A stretch of 64,000 nt of DNA from Kalaharituber pfeilii (Eukaryota; Ascomycota; Pezizomycetes; Pezizales; Pezizaceae): NCBI GenBank assembly GCA_015179045.1, contig WHUZ01000061.1, positions 62,001 to 126,000 on the forward strand, written 5' to 3'. The number at the start of each line of letters is the position of its first letter. The stretch's first letter is position 1. Below the pieces are notes generated by a model. It made no database searches. It saw only the letters and a program-made list of their open reading frames with translations, and was not told the DNA's origin. A program made the position numbers and the translations under genes. Shown in pieces: positions 1 to 10,500 of the stretch.

Positions 1-434
1 GAAATAATAGTAAGCACTAAGCAGGAAGCCTAGGGTTGATCAGGGCAGGACGCTGTCAGTTACCTACGGCTTGGCAGAGTAAGCCGCCACAGGGCCCTAA
101 TTAGAAATGCTACTCCGTTATCTCTAGAAGAGATAACTAGGCTAGGTTTAGTGCTAGGAGGAGCTGATAAGTCTGAAACCTGATAGGTAACGGACCGGAC
201 CGTGTATCCAGTAGATTGGAACAAGGCCTCAGCCTCCGTAGAAAGCCACTGTCAGAAAGGGCACTTAGGATGGGATCCAGTAAGAGTATTTAACTTGAGC
301 TGGATGGCCTGCCCCGACAGAAGAACCATTATCAGTGAAAGCTGTAACACTCCCGCTTAAAGTTATTTCTGTATAAGAATATATTCTAAGTTCTTTATTC
401 ACATAATCGGCCGTGACGAAGCACCCCCGTTATA
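1..434 (+). repeat. LTR-like repeat, copy 1 (cut by window edge)
   Basis: This segment is nearly identical, with about seven substitutions visible, to the 3' four fifths of the solo LTR at 21424-21955, and both copies end in CCCCCGTTATA. The 5' end lies outside the window. The differences are mostly transitions. No coding sequence is visible. The class is assigned through the second copy, which has TSDs and a TGTCACGG start. Confidence 0.75.
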
Positions 435-767
435 ACTAATGTAGTTAGTAAAGACTTACTATATATAGATGAGACTTATAATATTTATGTATTATTTTTT
501 ATACTAAGTAGTCAAATATCTACTAGTAGGGACTAATTAATTATCTCTATTTCTTTAGCCCTAAATAAATAAAATAATAATATACTTTACTAGTAATTGT
601 TTATTACATACTTATCTATTTGTATTTTCATAAATATATTGGAATATAAGCTAACAACTACATATACTCTATACTATATGTAAGAACTATAGGGCAGAAA
701 AGTATCATGTTGGAAGGTATATATAACAGCAAGTAAAAGTAGTAGTATATAAGTGACAGTGAGTATA
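435..767. other. AT-rich spacer without gene
   Basis: TA-rich, CpG-poor sequence with frequent ACTAGTA-like strings and no open frame. I see nothing identifiable; its composition is that of RIP-decayed repeat DNA. Confidence 0.6.
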
Positions 768-777
768 AATACTAGCA

Positions 778-829
778 ACCTCGCTATAGCTACACGTGAG
801 TAATAATATTAAAAAAAAAAAAAAAAAAG
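778..829 (+). mobile_element. Micro-LINE tail (family A), 52 bp
   Basis: A short insertion beginning ACCTCGC and ending in a GAGTAATAATATT-poly(A) tail. It is flanked by the 10-bp direct repeat AATACTAGCA (768-777 and 830-839). The sequence is the last roughly 35 bases of the family A LINE 3' end plus an A tract. The TSD and poly(A) indicate target-primed reverse transcription. Confidence 0.85.
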
Positions 830-839
830 AATACTAGCA

Positions 840-1123
840 GGTAGTATAAGTGATAATGTAATGAAGGTGGTAAATATAGAGACTAAATGTAGAGAGTTAC
901 TATCCACCAAGCCAAAAAGATACTTTTTTTTTTTTATATCATTACTCACTTGCTGCCAAAAAGATACTTGACTAGCAATGCTTACTAGTCTATTGTGTAG
1001 CTCATATAGTACTCATTTATACGACTGCAACACTATTGGCTATCATATATTACTTATGTCATGTTTGCATCTACCAACTGCCCGCCTATATTTGCGGTGA
1101 GCCTATAATAGATAGCAGACAGT
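840..1123. repeat. RIP-mutated copy of an unclassified repeat
   Basis: After removal of the 29-bp insertion at 926-954, this block aligns with 63216-63400 (shared landmarks GAGAGTTAC, AAAAGA, TGTGTAGCTCATATAG, CCACCAAC-like). Differences are dominated by C-to-T and G-to-A changes in this copy. The element type is unknown. Confidence 0.6.
926..954 (-). mobile_element. Micro-LINE tail (family A), 29 bp
   Basis: Poly(T) followed by ATATCATTACTCACTTGCT only, flanked by the 15-bp direct repeat GCCAAAAAGATACTT (911-925 and 955-969). It is the terminal 3' sequence of the family A LINE in reverse orientation. No room for any gene. Confidence 0.88.
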
Positions 1124-1128
1124 ACTAG

Positions 1129-1538
1129 TGTCACGGGCCTACCCAGAGATGCTAGGGATATCCACTTGAGTTGACCCGTAAGGCTGCTAGTGACCATTCG
1201 GCCTGATCAACCGATAGCTACAGCAGGGCAATACAATTGACAGGTCGAGTCACGGAAGCATATCACAAGTGGAGTGCATGATTGAGTAAGTTACGTCACT
1301 GAGTAGCAAGACTCGTACGCATAGGCTTGTTATGCACAGCCTCGGACATTGTTACTGATTGTTAAGCATTGATATCGATTGTTAAGCATAGATAGCATAA
1401 GCAATAGAGCATACAGTGGGCATGCATGGGGAGCTGGCTATATAAGGAGGGTCTTCTGCCTTCGAGAGATAGTCAAGCTTCAAGCACTGTCCTAAGTTAT
1501 ACCCTCACTTTAGCTACATCATTGTAGACTCCGTAATA
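1129..1538 (+). mobile_element. Solo LTR, 410 bp
   Basis: Starts TGTCACGG and ends CCGTAATA, flanked by the 5-bp TSD ACTAG (1124-1128 and 1539-1543). A TATA box (TATATAAGG, from 1439) lies about 100 bp before the end, as expected for an LTR promoter. The terminal dinucleotide is TA rather than CA, compatible with a RIP change of CpA to TpA. Inverted similarity of the termini is typical of fungal Ty3/gypsy LTRs. Confidence 0.85.
1439..1447 (+). promoter_or_regulatory. TATA box of the solo LTR
   Basis: TATATAAGG inside the solo LTR, about 90 bp upstream of its 3' end. Function is inferred from position only. Confidence 0.5.
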
Positions 1539-1597
1539 ACTAGTAGTACGTAATAAGTATAAGTGACAGTGCATATGAATGATAGCAGGCTTGGAGT

Positions 1598-1640
1598 TTT
1601 TTTTTTTTTTTTTTTTATATCACGTAACCCCGCTTGCAGC
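1598..1640 (-). mobile_element. Micro-LINE tail (family B), 43 bp
   Basis: Poly(T) followed by ATATCACGTAACCCCGC and TTGCAGC, the reverse complement of the family B LINE 3' terminus, flanked by the 13-bp repeat GCAGGCTTGGAGT (1585-1597, 1641-1653). Confidence 0.88.
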
Positions 1641-1837
1641 GCAGGCTTGGAGTAACAGCTGGTATGAATAATAGCAATAATATCAATACAGGAATCGCGG
1701 CCACTCGTCGTAAGTACTGCTGGTTACGCCTCGCGCCGGATTGAACCCAGTCGCATTTGATAATAAATTGACATAGCTTGCGCCTAAGCTAATGGGCTGA
1801 AGTGCCAAGTAGTCCTGCAACCTGAGCTTAAATTAAC

Positions 1838-2335
1838 AAGTATGACAGGTCTCTCTCGCCAGCATTGAATTCGATAGATATGACAGGTCCGGCCCGATGG
1901 CATGAGATGTGGCAGAACGAGTTGAATTTAATAGATATGGCAGGTCCGGCCCCACGGCCTCAGGTGAGGAAGAATAAGCTCAATTCTACAGGCATAGCAG
2001 GGCCCATCTACCGCCGTGAGATGAGGTAGAGTGAGCTGAATTTGACAGGCATAGAAGGCCCAACCCGAGGGCGTGAGAAAGTTGACAGGCATCGAAGGCC
2101 CAACCCGACGGCGTGAGAAGGTTGAGAGGTATCGCCGGCCCACGAGATGAGGCATAATAAGCTGAAATTGGCACGTATAGCCGGCCTGACCTGACAGCGG
2201 GAGATCAGGCACAATGAGCTGACTTGACAGGTATGGCGGGCCCAACCTGCCAGCACGAGATGCGACAGAAGAGCTGAACTTCCCAGGTTTGGCAGGCCCT
2301 ATTCGACGGCGTGAGATGAGCCAGAACAATGAATC
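1838..2335 (+). repeat. 60-bp minisatellite array, left outer
   Basis: Diverged tandem units of about 55-62 bp built on GAGCTGAATTTGACAGG, a TATGGCAGGTCCGACC-like block and a GAGATGAGGTAGAAT-like block. Open frames across it are artefacts of the period. The array is the inverted counterpart of 15091-16380. Confidence 0.85.
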
Positions 2336-2775
2336 CAACAGGCCAGGCCAGGCCAGGCCACCCGGAGGCCTAGACTTGCCTGGACCGTGAAATTCTGGGC
2401 CTGGCCAGCCCTGATTGTTCAGGCCAGGCCAACCAGGCCGGTCCAGGTCATTCAAGCCGGTCCAGATCATTCAAGCCGGTCCAGATCATTCAGGCCGGCC
2501 CAGGCCAACCAGGCCGGTCCAGACCATTTAAATACTCAAACAATCTGGTAAATGCTGGCCTCCATTCACCTGGATATCTGTGGAGTCATTCGTTTAATTG
2601 GCTTGAACCTGCCTGAATGGCCTGGACCGGCCTGAATGGTCTGGACCGGCCTGATCGGCCTGAACCGGCCTGATCGGCCTGGACCGGCCTGAATGGCCTG
2701 GACCGGCCTGGTTGGCCTGATTCATGTGGATCAGGCCGGTCGAGGCCGGTCCAGGCTGGTCCAGGCCACTGAGAA
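2336..2775. repeat. GGCC-rich minisatellite
   Basis: Two runs (2336-2535 and about 2605-2775) of a 10-12 bp unit such as GGCCTGGACCGGCCTGA / CAGGCCGGTCCAG, separated by about 70 bp of other sequence. The two runs are mutually inverted in sense. Related short tracts occur at 30450-30555, 31255-31310 and 33815-33890. Confidence 0.8.
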
Positions 2776-2835
2776 TACAGGCCTTGCCCGCTCCAGGCGG
2801 TTTCAGTCCAATGCAGATCACGGCCTGTTGGATTC

Positions 2836-3004
2836 ATTGATTTCAGTAGCCATTTCAGTAGCCATTTCAGTAGCTATTTCAGCGGCCATTCAGGTTCTAT
2901 TTCATCAGCTATTTCGGTAGCCGTTTCAGTAGCCATTTCAGCGGCCATTTTGGCAGCCATTTCAACAGCCATTTCGGCAGCCATTTCGGCAGCCATTTCG
3001 GCAT
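2836..3004 (+). repeat. 12-bp minisatellite (GTAGCCATTTCA)n
   Basis: About 14 copies of a 12-bp unit, GTAGCCATTTCA with GCAGCCATTTCG variants. It encodes meaningless Ala-Ile-Ser or Met-Ala-Thr-Glu repeats. The same unit recurs at 12070-12362 and 14755-15090 in the other arm. Confidence 0.85.
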
Positions 3005-3070
3005 TGGTAGTAGTGGCAGTTCCGACCCGAGGGCACGAGATGAGGTGCAATGAGCTGAATTTGACACATA

Positions 3071-3977
3071 CTGTGGTTCACCACTTTCCCGGACACACCA
3101 CTTTCCCGGACACATTTACCACCAGAACTGCGCAACTTTCGCACTCAATATCTCAACAACCACAACAGCATTTGTGAATGCACTTTGTGTAGCTATTAGA
3201 CACAGTGTAATTCTTGCTATCTAGCACTTTTTCTTCATCAAAAATTGTGGCTGCAAAGGGATTATGGCTTGTCGCTTTTTTGTTGGAAGGCTTGGCATTT
3301 ATTTGTATGGGATCTCCATACAAATGTCACCACCCCCGAATTCTGCATGCTACACCTGCAATCAATTCATGAAAAAAACTCAGACACTCACATTCAATAG
3401 CATCACTCAGTCGGAAACTATGAACAACGTAGTTAGGTAATAACTGTAGTGGTTGTGAAATTATTCACAATATTCATATTTCCCATAGAAACCATTTGTA
3501 TGAGAACAACGCCCAAAAGTAGATAGTTGTACACCAACTCTGCAATTCAACAAATGAAAGTAAACTAAATGCAGCACCTTACTATACCTCTTCAGGTGAT
3601 TCTTGACATATACTATCATAGCTATTGTAATTAGCGTTGAAGAGTAGGACTACATTCGAGTCTGATGAACATTTTGTATGGAGATCCCATACAAATAAAT
3701 GCCAAGCCTTCCAACGGAAATGCGACAAGTCATAATCCCTTTGCACCCCCAATTTTTGATGAAGAAAAGGTGCTAGATAGCAAGAATTACACTTTATCTA
3801 ATAGCTACACAAAGTGCATTCACAAATGCTGTTGTGGTTGTTGAGATATTGAGTGCAAAAGTTGCGCAGTTTTGGTGGTAAATGTGTCCGGGAAAGTGGT
3901 GTGTCCGGGAAAGTGGTGTGTCCGGGAAAGTGGTGTGTCCGGGAAAGTGGTGTGTCCGGGAAAGTGGTGAACCACAG
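3071..3977. mobile_element. Foldback-type element with ~300-bp TIRs
   Basis: Terminal inverted repeats begin CTGTGGTTCACCACTTTCCC and run about 250-300 bp inward on both sides. Flanking TA (3069-3070, 3978-3979) suggests TA target duplication. The terminal 17-bp unit GTGTCCGGGAAAGTGGT is present about twice in the left arm and five times in the right. The 330-bp middle has no ORF. It sits inside the 60-bp minisatellite. A Tc1/mariner-type non-autonomous element is the likeliest class. Confidence 0.8.
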
Positions 3978-3979
3978 TA

Positions 3980-4140
3980 TAGCCGGTCCGACATAACGGT
4001 GCAAGATGTGGTAGAATGAGCTGAATTTGACAGGTATGGCAGGTCCGGCCGGACAGCGTGGGATCAGGTGGAATGAGCTGAATTTGACATATGTGGCAGC
4101 CCGACCTGCTGGCGTGGGATGAGGTGGAATGAGCTCGGAA
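3980..4140 (+). repeat. 60-bp minisatellite array, inner left
   Basis: About 2.5 units of the GAGCTGAATTTGACAGG minisatellite continuing after the foldback element. Confidence 0.8.
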
Positions 4141-4144
4141 TGTC

Positions 4145-4173
4145 TCTGTCCAGTCACTTTCTGACTGGACAGA
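4145..4173. other. Conserved hairpin at palindrome centre (left)
   Basis: A perfect 12-bp stem (TCTGTCCAGTCA / TGACTGGACAGA) with a CTTTC loop. An identical hairpin occurs in inverted orientation at 11848-11876, and a diverged one at 55622-55650. Flanking sequence (AAGTGACGCYAAACTATA) is also shared. Function unknown. Confidence 0.7.
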
Positions 4174-4253
4174 AGCTGGGATAAGTGACGCCAAACTATA
4201 CAAGCGACCGCTAATCTACTAGTATATACAACCCATAGTCGGAGTGCAGAGAT

Positions 4254-4258
<5 letters not shown>

Positions 4259-4289
<31 letters not shown>

Positions 4290-4329
4290 TTCACGTAACC
4301 CCGCATGCAGCTGTTCGCCAAGGCAGGGC
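4259..4329 (-). mobile_element. Micro-LINE tail (family B), 71 bp
   Basis: Poly(T) then TTTCACGTAACCCCGCATGC and the remainder of the family B end up to GGCAGGGC, flanked by GCAGAGATAAATT (4246-4258, 4330-4342). The inserted copy stops one base outside the predicted 3' stem-loop. Confidence 0.88.
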
Positions 4330-4358
4330 GCAGAGATAAATTGAAATCACGAATTCTC

Positions 4359-4359
<1 letters not shown>

Positions 4360-4393
<34 letters not shown>

Positions 4394-4404
4394 CATTACT
4401 CAAC
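4360..4404 (-). mobile_element. Micro-LINE tail (family A), degenerate TSD
   Basis: Poly(T) plus AATATCATTACTCA. An 8-bp repeat ACGAATTC lies near both sides (4348-4355 and right after the insert), but four extra bases separate it from the poly(T). The insertion landed 15-20 bp from the preceding one. Confidence 0.6.
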
Positions 4405-4515
4405 GAATTCCTGTAGAAAAATTGGAATGCCACAGTACATCTCACACTGCCCCACCACCAACTATTGCTCGCTTCATCTTACCTCACACAACGCATAAGA
4501 ACAATAAACAATAAT

Positions 4516-4554
4516 GTCTTTTTTTTTTTTAAAAAAAATATCATTACTCGCATG
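4516..4554 (-). mobile_element. LINE tail (family A), no clear TSD
   Basis: Poly(T), a short A run, then TATCATTACTCGCATGCCGC and CCT, matching the family A 3' end. I could not find convincing flanking repeats. Confidence 0.55.
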
Positions 4555-5147
4555 CCGCCCTATAACATGCCCGTGAGATCATTGCCGCTATGCCGGCTGC
4601 ATATTTTGAAAAGCCTGAGAAGGGTGAAAGTTATGGGCTAAATTTGTTGAGAACCGCAGTCGGCTTAAACATCACTTGTCACTTCATTTAGATAGTACCG
4701 GTATTGGAGCATTTTTGCAATTACAGGGGCAGGTTACACTGTATTGCATTGACATGCTAAAGCATGATCGCAACTGCCCCACCTTTCTTTCCAACACCGA
4801 TTCTACCACTTGGTCGCGACGCCGCAACTGAGGGGTGCCCCGCATCGAAAATTACACCAACGTGAAGCTCGGGACCGCCCGAGCAAGTATTTCGGCCTTT
4901 TCCACGGGATTGAGCCACAGCGTTTGGCAGAGGTGGGAGAGCAGTGGAAGTGATCAGAATCCATTGTTCTACTCCTTCTTTACGCCAAGTATATTAAAGC
5001 AGCACAGGAGACACTGCAACAAAGAAATACAACGCGCCGTTTGCAACCGAGAGCCGCACTAACGGGACGCTTGCAAGCACCAAACATCACGCTGCCTTAA
5101 CGACCAGAGGCCAACATCGTCTACAGGAGTTTGGCAGCAGAAGAATT

Positions 5148-7595
5148 ATGGGGCAAGATAAAGGAAAAGGAAAGAAAGAGGCAGGCAGATTGATATCTAG
5201 AATGGAAAGCGAAGGGAATGTGGGGCTGTTTCGCCCAGTAAAGGAGTGGGAAAAGAGGTTTACAGTGATCACTGGAGGCAGGCAATTCGATGTGGAAGGG
5301 GCCACAGAGTGGTGCCAATTCACAGGATACCAGACTGCAAAGGTGGAGGACGCCCTCCAGCAGGCTGTAAGAAATGCAACAGCCCTTTTGACTGCAAAGG
5401 GGGCAGTAGGAGTGCATGAAGTATGGAGCCAAGCAGAGGTTGGCCAACAGTTTATAGCACATACAGCGAGTGAAGCAGCATGGGTTGAATGGGCACATAT
5501 TATCAGGGAGGGAATTGCGATACAGGAGGGAGAGGCTGAACAAGGAAATAAGGTGAGGAGAGTTATCAGAGAAGATGACATTGAGGATGTCATCTACGTA
5601 GGTGGTAGAGTGACCCAAACAATTCAAACCCCTCACTACAGAAAGGGCGGTCTCGACCAGCAGGAAACTGGAAGCAGTGAGCAGATGGAGGTAGACTTTG
5701 AGACCCACATCACAGCAGATGGTACCAGGAAACGGAAGCGCGATGGTGAGTTGGCTGGAGATCAACTAGTGAGAGAGACTCTTGAATTGAAGGACAGCAG
5801 CAAAGTGGAGAAAGCAAAGGAAGTAGAAAAAACAGAGGAAGTAGAAGTAGAGGAACCTGGGGAGCTGGAAGGAGCCGATGCAATCCAAGTTCTACAATTG
5901 CTGCATGATCTCAAGATCCTCAAAGAAGCGTGGGAAAAGCGTAAGGGAGCAGGGGCAGTACGAAGCGCATCAGGTGTTGGCGATGCTGCAGCCCGATTAG
6001 GTGACATTATTGAAAATCGAAAAGGAGCTGATGGCAAAGGGTGGAGAGAAGTAGAAGACTTCTTGAGAACTGAAAAGCAGCCTGAAGACAAAGTTAAGGC
6101 ACTACGGGAGTGTGAAAAGTGGTGGAAGAAGGAAAAGGAAAACCAGAAGGCAAGAGAAACAAGTGCAATCAATCAAAGGCTCAGAAGGTTGGAATAGAGT
6201 CTTGCAAGTGTAGTTGTCAAGCTAGGAGTTGCCTCCATCGAGGAAAAAGATGCAGCAAAACGGAAGGAGGAGGAAGTCAAGAAGAGGAACCGTGAGGTTG
6301 AGGCAAGAAGAGCAGCTGAGAAGGCCTTAGCAAAAGCGAAAGCTCTAGAAGAAAAGGATCAAGCCCAACGAAAGAAGTCAGAAAAGGATGCCCAAGAGGC
6401 AGCAGATCGAGAAAAACAAAGATTGGACATAGTACAGGCTGCGAAAATTGCAGCTGATGAAGCAGATGTGGAACTTAAGAGAAAAGAGCTCGCAGTCTAT
6501 GATATAAAGAAGAAAAGTAGCACAGCTGCAGAGATAAAGAAAGCAGAAGAGGAGGTACAGGAAGCCGCTACAAAGGCTTCGGAGGCCAGAGTAGCTGCAG
6601 AACATGCAGAAACGGGTACAACCAGAGCTGAGGGTAGCTCCTGGCAGGTAGTTGGCACTACTAAGATGCGCAAGTGGGTGATGATTTCACTACACAAGGA
6701 GGTATCAGCAGGTACAACAGAGGAAGCAAAACAAAAACAATTAGAAGCAGCAAATACAGCTCTTCGAGCATTAGAACGAGGGGAGAAGAGAAGGCTCTTC
6801 CGAGTACTAGGTATCAAGGAGAATGCCATGGTTTCGAGGTATGAGAAGAGATGGCGTATCATTGAAGCACCCTGGGCGATGGAAGAAGCAGAAGTAGTAA
6901 GAATGCTACAGTGTCAGCTGGAGGCTGTATTTGGAGGGGACCTACTGAATGTTTGGGCTGAGCAATCAGGGACAGTTCCCCTAATCGCGAAGGGAGTTCC
7001 TGTAGAGGGGCTCTCTAATAGAAGGCAGCTGCATGAGGCTCTTGCAGCAGAAAACATAACTACTAGTGGCATTTTCGGAGCGAGATGGCCGGAGAGAGTT
7101 GGCCCAAACGCATGGCAAACAATGAGAACTACAGCAGTTAAGTTTGAGGTAACCAGTGTACAGGAAGCAGAAAGACTAGTTAAAGAGGGAGTGAAGCTTG
7201 GAAATGACCTCCGAAAGGTAGAAGTTTACAAGCCACTAGCAGTGAGAGGGTCTGCACCCGCTAAAGGAGGAGTAAATGCAAGCTCTCTACTAGTACCAGT
7301 ACCAACACCAGTATCAGTACCAGCAGCAGCCTTCGAAAGAACATGCTGGCAGTGTGGCAGGAAGGGACATCAGCAGAGAGAGTGCACACACCAGCCGACG
7401 AGGGCCTACCAAAGTCAGAAACAACAGGGAGTCAAAGCAGCCAGTAGGACGTGCTGGCAGTGTGGTGGTATGGGGCACCAGCGAAGGGAGTGTGCAACTG
7501 TATCTACTAGAGACTCTTTGAAGAGGCCAGGGCAAGGGCCAGAGCTGGCGAGCTATATGCCAGCAGGGAAGCGGTTCCGACGTAATGGTTACTGA
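5148..7595 (+). pseudogene. LINE ORF1 (gag-like, two CCHC knuckles), one nonsense codon
   Basis: A single 815-codon frame interrupted only by an in-frame TAG at 6195-6197; the frame stays open through 6198-6422 and on to 7595. The first half is charged, with a Lys/Glu-rich coiled-coil-like stretch (residues about 210-480). The last 120 residues carry two CX2CX4HX4C zinc knuckles (CWQCGRKGHQQREC and CWQCGGMGHQRREC), which in LINE ORF1 proteins bind the element RNA. ORF1 overlaps the ORF2 start by 11 bases, suggesting coupled translation. The TAG may be a simple point mutation (for example from CAG or GAG). Confidence 0.9.
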
Positions 7596-10500
7596 ACAGA
7601 GGATGAAGGTGGCATTCCAGAATGTTGGAGGTTCTCTCAGAAATAGTGATATTATTCTGGAATGGGCAAATAGAGAGAAAGTAGATGTGATCTTTATAGG
7701 AGAAGCATGGGTTGCAGAGAAAGGAGGAGAGTGGGTCACAACAAGGCATCCAGCTTATGAGGTCATCAGCCGAGTTGAAAGTGGCAAGAGGGTAGTGGCT
7801 CATGCAAGGAAAGGGACCCAGGAGTGGAAAGTGATTGAAGAGACGAAAGGGTGGGTCTGGTGTGAGGTAGAAGGAGGTGGCAGAGCGGGAGGAGTATATA
7901 TCCATCCAGATACGAATTTGGAGACCTTGGAGGATTGGATGGACAGATGGGGAAGGCTGAGAGGCCCAAGAGGCCTGCAGTCTAGCACAGTACTACTGGG
8001 GGACTTTAACGCACACCATCCAGCATGGTCCAAACTAGACAGAGGGCCTGACCCAAGGGGAAGGGCACTCAAAGAGGGTTTGGAAGGCACAGGCTGGCTT
8101 CTGGAAACAAGGAAAGGGGTTTCAACATGGGCAAGAGAAGTTGAAGGGCAGGTCAGAGAGAGTGTTCTAGATCTAGTCTGGAAGTATGGGGAATTGGGAT
8201 GGCAAAACGAAGATCCAGAGTGGTTATGTGGAGACCATGCAGTAGTCTGGGGGACTTGTAGTAGCAGCCAAGGCAAAACTGAAATAAGAAGAGGAGTGGA
8301 TTGGGATAAGGCAGAAGATTTGATCCAAAAAATCATGCAAAAGAAGGCTTCAGAACAATGGGAGTGGTACCGAAGCCTTGAAGGAGGGACTGCATATGAG
8401 AAGACCTGCAAGCTTCGAGAGAGTCTGAAGAGGGAGATACGTGCATCATCAAGAAGTAAGTTGTGGTGGGATAAGGAGGTAGAAGAGGCAGCGAAGGCAG
8501 TGAGGAAGGAGGGCCGAGGGGGGAAGGGACAGGGAGCCAAAGCATGGGAGAGAGCCAGACTCCTACGGTGGAAAGAGCGGGTTAAGACCCTCAAGTATAT
8601 CATAAGACGAAAGAAAAAGGAGTGCTGGGAACAGTTTACAGAGGAACACAGCTCTAAGGACCCATGGGATGTGATCCGAGTAGCAAAGGACCCTTGGAAG
8701 TTAAGAGGAAAAATGGGTGACCTTGTAGGTGACAATGGTGATATATGGAGGACAGACGAGGAGAAGGTGAGAGGCCTGGTACAGAGAAACTTCAAATATC
8801 AGGCGACGTCGGATCCGCCAGCAGTGTCAACCTCGCCAGCGGCATTAACTTCACTGGCAGTATCAAATTCACCGGCAATGTCAAATCCGAATTTGCCGGC
8901 GGTATCGAATTCGCCAGCGGCATCGAATTCGCGAGCGGTGTCGAATTCGCCTGCAGTGCCGAATTCACCAGTAGTGTCGAATTCGCTGGCGGCGTCGAAT
9001 TTACAGGCGGCATCAATTTCCCTGACAACATTGGACCTCCCAGTGAACTCGGGCCCGCAGAGCCTGACAGACGAATGGACCTCCAATGTAAAAAAGCTGA
9101 CTGAGAGGCTATGCAAGGCACTTGCAAGCACCTCGAGCCGTTCAGCTCCAGGGCCTGATGGCATCAGCTATAGATTCATCAAGCTGGTCAATAGAACAGT
9201 GCTCGGAGGGCAGTTAATAAAGGAGCTGGCTGCTGAGCTGGCTGCAGCCAGGATGCCGAAGGATTGGCAATTCAGCAAGGTGATCATGATCCCGAAGTCT
9301 GGCAGGGACCTTACGCAAGCAAAGAGCTGGAGGCCTATTCAACTCATCAATTGTGTGGGAAAACTGATGGAGAAGGTGGTGGCTGATGACTTGCAAGAAG
9401 CTGGACTATTCCACCATGGGCAGTTTGGAGGAGTGAGAGGAAGGTCTGCAATTGATGCCTTATTTCGGGCAGTTGTGAAGAGCCAGAGAGCCCTGGCACG
9501 TGGCGGTGGGGCAGTGTGGATTATGGAGGATGTCAAGGGAGGCTTTGGGAACACACGATGGGATATGGTCAAGCACCGAGTACAGGGTTCTAAAGCTGAG
9601 AAATGGTTACCCTGGTTAGAAACCTTCTTCCGGGAGCGAGAGTTTGAAGTGGAATGGGATGGACAGGTGAGGGGCAATGGCAGATCGAATGTAGGCGTGC
9701 CGCAGGGCCCGCCTTTATCCCCAGTTGTGTTCCTCATATACATGGCACCAATTCTAGAAGAGATGGAAACAAAGGTAGCTACAACAGTGAGAGACTGTGA
9801 AGTGGAGCTGCCCTCATTTGTAGATGATATGAACTGTGTTATTCTGGATTGGGAAGGAGGAAAGGATATGAGGAGAATTGGGGAGAGAATTGCAGGAGTA
9901 CTCAGGGAGGTTGCTGAAGCTCACGATCTACCACTGGAGACCTCAAAGGAGGAGGTCCTAGTCATGGGTAAGAAGGCCAAGGAAGGGCAGATGTTGAGAG
10001 GTGCAAGTGGCTAGGGGTGATTTGTGATAGCACTCTTGATTTCGACCTCCACTGGAAAAGCCGGATCGAGAAAGCCAGGAAACTCATGGGCGCGCTGTCT
10101 GGGCTAGGCAACTCTCAATGGGGTATGAGTCCTATCTCATGGAGAAAGGCTTATACAGGCATGGTAAGGGCAGTGGCCCTTTGGGGGTCCGAAATTGGGT
10201 GGAGAGGCCAGAAGCAGTGGAGAGAGGAGTTTGAGAAGTTGCAGTATCAAGCACTCCGCAAATGCACTGGTGCAGTCCGAGGGGCAGCGAGAGTAAAGGT
10301 CGAGGCCATTGCTGGAGTAGAGAGTGTAACGACGATTCTCGATCAAGGCCAAGCAAGATATGCACTAAGATCAGTGAGGGACCCTACAGGAGTTGGAGAT
10401 TTATGGCCGGAAAGCTTCACTGGAATGGTAGCCCCAGACCCAGACAGAGAGGGTGAAAGGGGGAGGGACTGGAGAGACTTTAGCTTGAGTTATGCTACAG

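Noticed and set aside
1838..2335. Tandem 60-bp units considered as a CRISPR-like array
   Set aside because: Repeats drift throughout their length with no constant repeat alternating with unique spacers, and the genome is eukaryotic.
8745..9104. Plus- and minus-strand frames of 110-120 codons within LINE ORF2
   Set aside because: Shadow frames across the in-frame minisatellite; ORF2 itself is the conserved frame.
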